Below, piece after piece: positions 14,436 through 20,432 of a stretch of DNA of 20,432 nt. Every line of letters starts with the position of its first letter. The first letter of the stretch is position 1. The position numbers were made by a program, and so were the translations under genes. Under the pieces are notes generated by a model. That model did not search any database. It was not told the origin of the DNA and worked only from the letters and a program-made list of their open reading frames with translations. The stretch spans positions 1 to 20,432 of the forward strand of contig CAUZEO010000047.1 in the NCBI GenBank assembly GCA_963578625.1, in the 5' to 3' direction. The stretch comes from CAUZEO01 sp963578625 (lineage in GTDB: Bacteria > Verrucomicrobiota > Kiritimatiellia > SLOV01).

Positions 14436-16187
14436 ATGAATTGCGCACGGATTCAGACCGCGGGCCGCCTGGGAGCTGTGCTTGCCATCTCTTGCTTTCT
14501 AGTGCCGTGTCCTTCGGCAATGGTGGAAACCGAGGCGCCCCGCGGCGGCATGGTGGCCGCGGCTCACCCGCTCGCCACGGAAGCTGGAATCAGGATTCTG
14601 CGCGAAGGTGGAAATGCGGTGGACGCGGCGATCGCAACTGCGTTTGCCCTGAGCGTGGTGGAACCGGACGCGAGCGGAATTGGCGGGGGCGGATTTCTTG
14701 TTCTCTTTGATGCCGGCGCACGGTCCATCCGTACCATCGACTGCCGCGAGAAAGCACCCTCCCGGCTGGAACCCGGGGATTACATGGAAAACGGGGCATT
14801 CAAGAAAGGAGCGTTACAATACGGAGGCGCTTCGGTGGGAGTCCCGGGCATGCTGAAAGGGATGAAGGCCGCGCACAGCATGTGTGGCCGTCTGCCGTTC
14901 GAGACGCTTCTCGGGCCGGCGATTGAATTGGCCAGGAACGGTTTTCCTATTACAGAGAAAATGGGCCTGCTGCTGGAAAAGAAGTCGGATCTTTTGAGTA
15001 AAAACGCAGCCGCATCGAAACTTTTCCTGGTCGAGGCCCGGCCGATTCCAGCGGGTCACTTGCTGGTTCAGTCGGACATCGCGCGGACCCTTGAAGAGAT
15101 CGCCCGCGATGGGCTTTCAGTGATTTACGGTCGTTCCGGCGCAAAGCGGATCTCCGGCGCGGCACGGCAAGCCGGCGGGGTATTGTCGGCCCGGGACATC
15201 CTCCGTTACGAAACCACGATTCGAGAGCCGGTCACTAACCTCTACCGTCAGTACGAAATATTTGCCATGGGTCCGCCGAGCCGCGGAGGCGTTGTGCTAT
15301 TGCAGGCCTTGAAAATTCTTGAGCCCTATGCCATCTCGTCGATGAACCCTGGGAGTCCGGAATTTCTCGCGCTCCTGATCGGGGCCCTGTTCGAAGGGTA
15401 CCAATCCGGCGACAAATATGTTGCCGACCCTGAGACGACGGATATCGATCTAAAGGGCCTGCTGTCGGACCGATGGTCGGATGCGGCACGTGAGCGAATC
15501 GGCATCCCGGTGCGCCAAACAGAACCGGGCCAGGCGGCCACAGGCGCCAAATCTGGACCGCCATCATCATCCAAGGCAGGATCTTTGGTCGACGATACCG
15601 GCAACACGACTCATCTTTCGACCGTCGATGGCGAAGGCAATGCGGTGGCTTTTACACTGACGCTCAACTACCACTTCGGATCCGGTATCGTCGTGCCCGG
15701 AATGGGAATCCTGCTGAACAACGAACTGGACGACTTTTCCCTGGTGGAGGGGCACATCAATATTCCGGCGCCGGGCAAGATTCCGCGGTCAAATATGACG
15801 CCGGTGGTCATTCTTCGGAATGGAAAAGCCGTGGCAACGCTGGGATCCCCGGGCGGTGGGCGGATCCCTGCCGCTCTCGTAAATATCCTGCTCCGCAAGA
15901 TCGATTTCGGCATGCACCTGGACGATGCGATCGAAGCCCCGCGGCTCCATGTGGATATTGACGGTGAACGCATCCTATATGAATCTAGAATTCCTCAAGA
16001 CGCTCTCCTGGAGGCACTCCGAATTCTCGGCGATCCGCTCATCACCTATCAGCTCGAAGAAAAGCCGGCCTTTGATCGATATTTCGGTGGCGCGCAGGGA
16101 ATCTGGTTAAATGGCGACGAAACTTCCGGCATCTTGTTTGAAGGCGGCGCTGATTCCCGGCGAGACGGCGTGGCGCAGGCTCTGTGA
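14436..16187 (+). CDS. ggt: Secreted gamma-glutamyltransferase (gamma-glutamyl hydrolase/transpeptidase)
   Basis: This enzyme removes or transfers the gamma-glutamyl group of glutathione and related peptides. It is made as a precursor that cuts itself before a catalytic threonine. From the ATG at 14436 the product is 583 aa, near the E. coli length, with a signal peptide ending about Ala28 (PCPSA), so it should be periplasmic. Family motifs are GGNAVDAAIATAFALSVVEP, SGIGGGGF, DCREKAP (Arg104, expected to hold the substrate carboxylate), GNTTHLSTVD with cleavage before Thr391, LNNELDDFS and GSPGGGRI. The usual PLSSMSP is PRSNMTP here, so the second serine is Asn453. The lid loop is short. An in-frame ATG at 14337 would overlap the divergent gene and is less likely. 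The stop overlaps the GTG start of the APC permease. Confidence 0.94.
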   Translation: MNCARIQTAGRLGAVLAISCFLVPCPSAMVETEAPRGGMVAAAHPLATEAGIRILREGGNAVDAAIATAFALSVVEPDASGIGGGGFLVLFDAGARSIRTIDCREKAPSRLEPGDYMENGAFKKGALQYGGASVGVPGMLKGMKAAHSMCGRLPFETLLGPAIELARNGFPITEKMGLLLEKKSDLLSKNAAASKLFLVEARPIPAGHLLVQSDIARTLEEIARDGLSVIYGRSGAKRISGAARQAGGVLSARDILRYETTIREPVTNLYRQYEIFAMGPPSRGGVVLLQALKILEPYAISSMNPGSPEFLALLIGALFEGYQSGDKYVADPETTDIDLKGLLSDRWSDAARERIGIPVRQTEPGQAATGAKSGPPSSSKAGSLVDDTGNTTHLSTVDGEGNAVAFTLTLNYHFGSGIVVPGMGILLNNELDDFSLVEGHINIPAPGKIPRSNMTPVVILRNGKAVATLGSPGGGRIPAALVNILLRKIDFGMHLDDAIEAPRLHVDIDGERILYESRIPQDALLEALRILGDPLITYQLEEKPAFDRYFGGAQGIWLNGDETSGILFEGGADSRRDGVAQAL

Positions 16188-18406
16188 CGGACGACGCGAC
16201 AAGAACCATCGGATTTTGGGGGGCGACCGGTATAGGGGTAGGCGCGATCGTGGGGGGAGGAATTCTCGCGCTGGCGGGTGTCGCTTTCGCAGCGACCGGT
16301 CCTTCCGCCATTCTTGCATTCGCGCTCAATGGCGTGCTGGCATTCTTTACCGCTTTCAGCTTCGCGGAGCTTGCAACCCGTTTTCCACAATCCGGCGCTC
16401 CCTATTCATTCGCAAAAAAAGTCTATTCGGTCGAGACGGCCTTTACGGTCGGCTGGGTGGTCTGGTTTGCCTCGATCGTGGCAGGCGCGCTCTACGCAGT
16501 GGGATTCGCCCGCTTTACCGAAGTTTGCATCGTGGAACTGCTCCAGGCTGCGGACTATCTGCCACCAGAATGGATTCACACGCAATGGTTTCTAAAGACT
16601 CTGGCGTGCGTTCCCGTACTTTTTTATACGGCGGCTCTCATTCGACGCACGGGCGCGAGCGGTCAAATGTCGACCATCGGGAAAACGATTCTATTCGTCG
16701 TGCTTATTCTGGCCGGATTCTGGGCCATGCGTGGTGTATCGCCGGGCCAGGCGGCGGGGCAGTTGCAACCGTTTTTCGCGAACGGGGCTGTCGGATTATT
16801 CGAAGCGATGGGGTACACCTTCATCGCGCTCCAGGGATTCGGCCTGATCGCCGCGGTAGGAGGTGAAATTCAAGATCCGGGCAGGAATCTGCCCCGGGCG
16901 ATGTTTCTGTCCCTGGGTATTGCTATGCTCATTTACATTCCCCTCTTATTCATCATCTGCGTTATCGGGATCGACCCAGGTGAAAAGATCGGCGATGTGA
17001 GTGCCGTCTCACCGGTGATGATCGTTGTACTGGCTGTGCAGCAGTACATGGGTCAGTGGGGGTACTGGTTTGTCATGATTGCCGGAATTCTGGCGATGGT
17101 ATCGGCGCTTCATGTAAATCTGATGGCATCTTCCCGGGTGGCTCTGGCAATGGCCAGGGACCGCGTGCTGCCCCGGCGCTTTGGTAGCACACACGAGGCG
17201 CGCGGCACGCCGATTCACTCAATTCTACTGAGCGCTTTACTGGTCGTCCTCATCGTGTTGGCGGTTCCAAACGTGGCCGTGGCCGGAGCCGCTTCCAGCC
17301 TGATCTTTCTGATCGCATATGGCCTGGTACACTGGACTGCATTTCTGGCCCGCAAACGGGCCGGAACACAGCCCGGGATCTTTAGAACACCCTATTTTCC
17401 ATTGGTTCCGCTGGTCGGGTTACTGGGCTGCGTATCCCTCGCAATCTTTCAGGGCATGCGGGTGCCGGCCGCGGGACAGCTGATCGTGGTCTGGGTCGGG
17501 CTGGGGGGAATTCTTTATCTGTTGCTTTTCGCGAAACAAGCGCGGATTCACGACGCAGCGACAGAAGCCTACCATCCTGAAATCGGACAGCTTCGCGGAA
17601 AGAGTCCGCTGGTGCTGGTGCCCGTCGCAAATCCTGCAACCGCGGTGCCGTTGATGGAAATAGCCAACGCCATCCGAATGCCGAACCTGGGCAGGGTTAT
17701 GCTTGTTTCAGTAATCAGGCCGCCGGAATCTTCTTCCACCGACTTGGCGACCAAACAGGTTGAAGACGCACAATCGATTCTTCAAAACATGTTGATCACT
17801 TCTTTTGCCTCCGGCATTTCCGCGGACGTGCTCACTGCAGTCGCAAAGGATCCATGGGAAGAAATATCCCGGGTAGCACGAAGGTATCGCTGCGAAAGCC
17901 TTCTCCTCGGCTACAGCCGTCTGGATGAGAAGGTCGTATCGACTCAGCTTGAAAATCTCGTCGGACAGCTTCCGTGCGACGTGGCGGTGCTTCACACACC
18001 AACGGACTGGTTGCTTTCCGGAGTGAAAAAAGTGCTTGTTCCGGTGAGCGGACGGAGTCAGCACGAGCAGCTACGCGGTCGGTTGCTCGGGAGTCTGTTG
18101 CGAGCCGGCGTCTCTAACATCACTTTTCTCAGGGTCGTTCCAGAGCATGTATCCGAGTCAAATCTTCGGAGTGTAAAGCGGGAGGTTCGTCAATTTCTTG
18201 GGGCAGAAGTTTCAGGAACCTTCGAGGTTAAAGTCGTACGGAGCAGCACCGTGGTGGACACGATACTCGAACACGCCGGCCCATGTGATCTCATGCTCAT
18301 GGGACTGCAGAAACACAGCCGGGACCAGAAGGTGTTCGGCCCCGTTTCGCTGGAGATTGTTCGTCGATCGAAATGCGGGGTCCTGTTTCTCAGGGGGCGC
18401 GTTTAG
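16184..18406 (+). CDS. APC-family amino acid permease with two C-terminal UspA-like domains
   Basis: This 740-aa protein couples an inner-membrane amino-acid permease to a cytoplasmic sensor-like tail. Residues of about 8-455 hold around twelve hydrophobic helices of the APC type, opening with the signature TGIGVGAIVGGGILALAG and containing the conserved GGEIQDPGRNLPRA segment. Two UspA-like alpha/beta domains follow, at about 473-610 (PLVLVPVANP) and about 615-740 (KKVLVPVSGRS). The ATP-binding G-x2-G-x9-G-S/T motif near the end of each is degenerate (GLQKHSRDQKVFGPVS in the second), so nucleotide binding is uncertain. The start is GTG within GTGA, overlapping the GGT stop by 4 nt, so the two genes are almost surely co-transcribed and coupled. 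Substrate is unknown; products of GGT are plausible. The 3' end overlaps the TPR gene by 17 nt. Confidence 0.92.
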   Translation: MTDDATRTIGFWGATGIGVGAIVGGGILALAGVAFAATGPSAILAFALNGVLAFFTAFSFAELATRFPQSGAPYSFAKKVYSVETAFTVGWVVWFASIVAGALYAVGFARFTEVCIVELLQAADYLPPEWIHTQWFLKTLACVPVLFYTAALIRRTGASGQMSTIGKTILFVVLILAGFWAMRGVSPGQAAGQLQPFFANGAVGLFEAMGYTFIALQGFGLIAAVGGEIQDPGRNLPRAMFLSLGIAMLIYIPLLFIICVIGIDPGEKIGDVSAVSPVMIVVLAVQQYMGQWGYWFVMIAGILAMVSALHVNLMASSRVALAMARDRVLPRRFGSTHEARGTPIHSILLSALLVVLIVLAVPNVAVAGAASSLIFLIAYGLVHWTAFLARKRAGTQPGIFRTPYFPLVPLVGLLGCVSLAIFQGMRVPAAGQLIVVWVGLGGILYLLLFAKQARIHDAATEAYHPEIGQLRGKSPLVLVPVANPATAVPLMEIANAIRMPNLGRVMLVSVIRPPESSSTDLATKQVEDAQSILQNMLITSFASGISADVLTAVAKDPWEEISRVARRYRCESLLLGYSRLDEKVVSTQLENLVGQLPCDVAVLHTPTDWLLSGVKKVLVPVSGRSQHEQLRGRLLGSLLRAGVSNITFLRVVPEHVSESNLRSVKREVRQFLGAEVSGTFEVKVVRSSTVVDTILEHAGPCDLMLMGLQKHSRDQKVFGPVSLEIVRRSKCGVLFLRGRV

Positions 18407-19082
18407 TCCGTTCTTTCCGGGAGTGAAGCTGGGCTTCTACTGAAATGTTTTTGCCGTGGCCCCATTCTTTTGGTTCGTCGATTCGTGAGCAGATGGCAGT
18501 GTACATTTCCTGGAGGACCATGCGTTCCTCTTTATCGGAAATCGCCAGGAGTCCCCGGTCAAATACGCGCTTCGCGTTCTCGCGGTCTCCGAATTGCATG
18601 ATGTAAACATCGATCAGGCTCACGTAAACGCGGGTTTCTTTCGGATAATCGCGCTCGATTTCTTCATAAAAAGCAATCGCTTCTTCGTAGCGCTCCTTCT
18701 TCGTCAGAGACTCTGCGCGGCTATACATAGGAAGCGGGCGATCATACCGTCGTCCCGGGATAAACATGCGTTGGAAGGGTATCAAAAATAATTCCGACAA
18801 AGGTGAAGCCACCAACAAAGCCGAAGCAAAGATAAAGGCACAACCAATCAGACCATACAAAAATCCATACGAGCGGTTCTCCCCCACCCCGGAGATCATG
18901 ATCATGATACCCGCCGCCATCAAAAGGGCGGCCAGACTGGTCGCCAGAACCAGCCTAACCATTTCCTTTTTCTCTTCTCGCACGGTTGGTCGATTGTCGA
19001 AGCTACGGAACCAGAAACTCCGTCTCAGGAATTCAACCTTCGAATTGCCGGTTCGAACAGGCCGCGACTTTTTGCCGCTCAT
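18390..19082 (-). CDS. Small membrane protein with TPR-like repeats, unknown function
   Basis: This 230-aa protein has a basic N-terminus (residues 1-40), two membrane helices (about 42-65 and 72-93) and a cytoplasmic part with tetratricopeptide-type repeats (about 118-190). The repeats are recognised from AESLTKKERYEEAIAFYEEIERDYP and the next helix pair, DVYIMQFGDRENAKRVFDRGL. A charged tail follows. Such proteins usually act as scaffolds; no partner can be named. Its ATG overlaps the stop of the enzyme I gene (ATGA at 19079-19082), so it is co-translated with ptsI, which hints at a link with that protein. The 3' end overlaps the APC permease gene tail to tail. Confidence 0.78.
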   Translation of the reverse strand: MSGKKSRPVRTGNSKVEFLRRSFWFRSFDNRPTVREEKKEMVRLVLATSLAALLMAAGIMIMISGVGENRSYGFLYGLIGCAFIFASALLVASPLSELFLIPFQRMFIPGRRYDRPLPMYSRAESLTKKERYEEAIAFYEEIERDYPKETRVYVSLIDVYIMQFGDRENAKRVFDRGLLAISDKEERMVLQEMYTAICSRIDEPKEWGHGKNISVEAQLHSRKERTKRAP

Positions 19083-20432
19083 TCATCGTTGTGCGTTCCC
19101 ACCAGGGAGGTCAATTCGCAAATTCTTCCCTTCGAAAGCATCTCATCAGCCAGCGCGGTAGCGTTCTTACGGTCGATCCCGGAGATTGTCTGTTGCACCT
19201 TGCGAATCAATCGAACATCTATACTTACCCTGGTAATTCCGATTCCGATGAGAAAGGGAAGCATGGAAGGATCTCCGGCCATGTCACCGCAGATTGAAAC
19301 AGGAATGCCTGCCCGGATACCCGCGGTTACAATTCTCTTCAGAGACCGAAGCACCGCAGGATGATAAGGCACGTAGTAATCGGCTATCGATTTGTTCGTG
19401 CGATCGACGCCGAGGATGTATTGCACCAGATCATTGGTCCCTATACACAGAAAGCCGGACTCTGCCGCCAGTTCCTCTACCACTTCCACCGCCGAAGGGA
19501 GCTCGATCATCGGGCCGAAAATAGGAGTCTCGCAATGCGGGATTTCCTCTTCCTTAAGCTCATCAATGCATTCCCGCGTGACATCACATGCTTCTAGAAA
19601 TTCGTCCACCGAAGCCACCATGGGAAACATGATGCGAAGGTCCACGTCAACTGCGCTGCGGAGCATGGCCCGTAGTTGCACCTTGAAAACGTCTTTGTTT
19701 CTCAGCGTGAACCGGAGCGCTCGAAGTCCTAAAAACGGATTTACTTCGTCAAGAAACGAAGCATGCGCAACCATCTTGTCGCCCCCGATATCAAGGGTGC
19801 GCATCGTGATAGGAAGCGGTTTCATTGTGGTCACGAGCTTGCGATAGATGCGATACTGCTCTTCCTCCGAAGGAAATCCTCTTCGAACCACGAATGGAAA
19901 CTCACTGCGGTACAAGCCGATGCCTTCGGCTTGGAATTTCTTTGCCAAATTCAATTCGTTAAGAAGGTTGATGTTTGCGAGCAAGTGGATTTGGTGGCCG
20001 TCGCGGGTGGTAGTGGTACCAGGAATCTCCGTGTCATCGAACGCGACTTGCTGGTGGACGCTTATGATATCCAGATATTGATTTGTGACTTCCTCGGATG
20101 GCTCTACATATGCCGTGCCCGATGTTGCATCCAGTAAAATGGGGGTACCCTCCCGGACGTCAAAAATGGAAGAATCGTCCAAAAGGATGACCGGCACCTC
20201 CATGGATCTCGCGAGGATGGAAACATGCGAAGTAACGCCCCCTCCGACAATAATCAACCCTGCCACATGCTGTGTAGCGAACTTCACGAGGTGCGACGGC
20301 AGTAACTCGCCGACGATGACGATCTCTCCACCATAATCCGGCGCGATATCCTCTCCGTGAAGCAGGTTGTGAAGAATGCGGTGACCAACGTCCTTGACGT
20401 CTTGAACTTTCTCCTGAAAACGCGGGTTACTA
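19079..20432 (-). CDS. ptsI: PTS enzyme I (phosphoenolpyruvate-protein phosphotransferase), C-terminal part, 5' end outside window
   Basis: Enzyme I takes phosphate from phosphoenolpyruvate and passes it to HPr or NPr, the first step of the phosphotransferase system. The frame runs off the right edge; a GTG at 20287 is internal (LPSHLVKFATQ), not a start. The phospho-accepting histidine is seen in GGVTSHVSILARSMEVP (codon at 20225-20227). The PEP-binding barrel follows: LYRSEFPFVVRRG, MRTLDIGGDK, NPFLGLRALRF, MFPMVASVDE, the signature IGTNDLVQYILGVDRTN, and the catalytic cysteine in ICGDMAGD (codon at 19289-19291). The usual SMS-like stretch near the end reads VSIDVRLIRK. No HPr, EII or HPr kinase gene is in the window, so sugar uptake cannot be told from a regulatory (nitrogen-type) PTS. 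It overlaps the TPR gene by 4 nt. Confidence 0.95.
   Translation of the reverse strand, partial: SNPRFQEKVQDVKDVGHRILHNLLHGEDIAPDYGGEIVIVGELLPSHLVKFATQHVAGLIIVGGGVTSHVSILARSMEVPVILLDDSSIFDVREGTPILLDATSGTAYVEPSEEVTNQYLDIISVHQQVAFDDTEIPGTTTTRDGHQIHLLANINLLNELNLAKKFQAEGIGLYRSEFPFVVRRGFPSEEEQYRIYRKLVTTMKPLPITMRTLDIGGDKMVAHASFLDEVNPFLGLRALRFTLRNKDVFKVQLRAMLRSAVDVDLRIMFPMVASVDEFLEACDVTRECIDELKEEEIPHCETPIFGPMIELPSAVEVVEELAAESGFLCIGTNDLVQYILGVDRTNKSIADYYVPYHPAVLRSLKRIVTAGIRAGIPVSICGDMAGDPSMLPFLIGIGITRVSIDVRLIRKVQQTISGIDRKNATALADEMLSKGRICELTSLVGTHNDE

Noticed and set aside
13973..14710. Plus-strand open frame of 245 codons across the phytochelatin-synthase-like gene and the GGT start
   Set aside because: It spans two well-supported genes in the wrong frame or strand and ends in Arg/Gly-rich nonsense typical of a shadow.
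16111..16866. Plus-strand open frame of 251 codons overlapping the GGT end and the APC permease
   Set aside because: It is out of frame with both recognised genes and its product is Arg/Gly-rich with no motif.

Overview
The window looks like part of the chromosome of a Gram-negative bacterium. Several products carry signal peptides, one has a lipobox, and one resembles the outer-membrane CsgG/FlgT families. Base composition is moderately GC-rich and even throughout. I see no mobile element, tRNA, rRNA or CRISPR array, and no gene looks broken. A full-length single-chain glycine decarboxylase, a TAXI-type TRAP transporter with a fused permease, a zinc-ribbon/coiled-coil membrane protein and a periplasmic phytochelatin-synthase-like enzyme would fit the Planctomycetes-Verrucomicrobia-Kiritimatiellota group. 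That is a guess from gene style, not a measurement.

Layout. (1) 1-590: the end of a MobA-like molybdenum-cofactor guanylyltransferase, cut by the left edge. (2) 587-5491, minus strand: a possible operon reading a 53-aa ORF, a 7-codon leader ORF, a zinc-ribbon/coiled-coil/membrane protein, a 47-aa one-helix membrane protein (too short for usual ORF calls) and gcvP. (3) 5490-6773, plus: rsmB, whose start lies head-to-head with the 53-aa ORF. (4) 6761-7738, minus, and 7914-8633, plus: a divergent pair of exported proteins, one CsgG/FlgT-like and one probably of related fold. (5) 8652-13596, plus: TAXI solute-binding lipoprotein, fused TRAP permease, then a long AGCS-type sodium:alanine/glycine symporter. 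(6) 13643-14353, minus, and 14436-18406, plus: a secreted phytochelatin-synthase-like peptidase divergent from a secreted gamma-glutamyltransferase, which overlaps by 4 nt an APC amino-acid permease with two C-terminal UspA-like domains. (7) 18390 to the right edge, minus: the C-terminal part of PTS enzyme I, then a small TPR membrane protein overlapping its stop codon.

The most coherent functional theme lies in 11773-18406. Two predicted periplasmic enzymes that both act on glutathione-like gamma-glutamyl peptides sit head to head. One is transcriptionally tied to an amino-acid permease, and both lie beside an alanine/glycine symporter. I infer a module that takes apart gamma-glutamyl thiol peptides outside the inner membrane and imports the amino acids. 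Glycine could then feed the GcvP encoded elsewhere in the window. The phytochelatin-synthase-like protein has Glu at the position of the family's catalytic Asp, so its chemistry may differ. Gene packing is tight: three of four convergent pairs overlap at their 3' ends.
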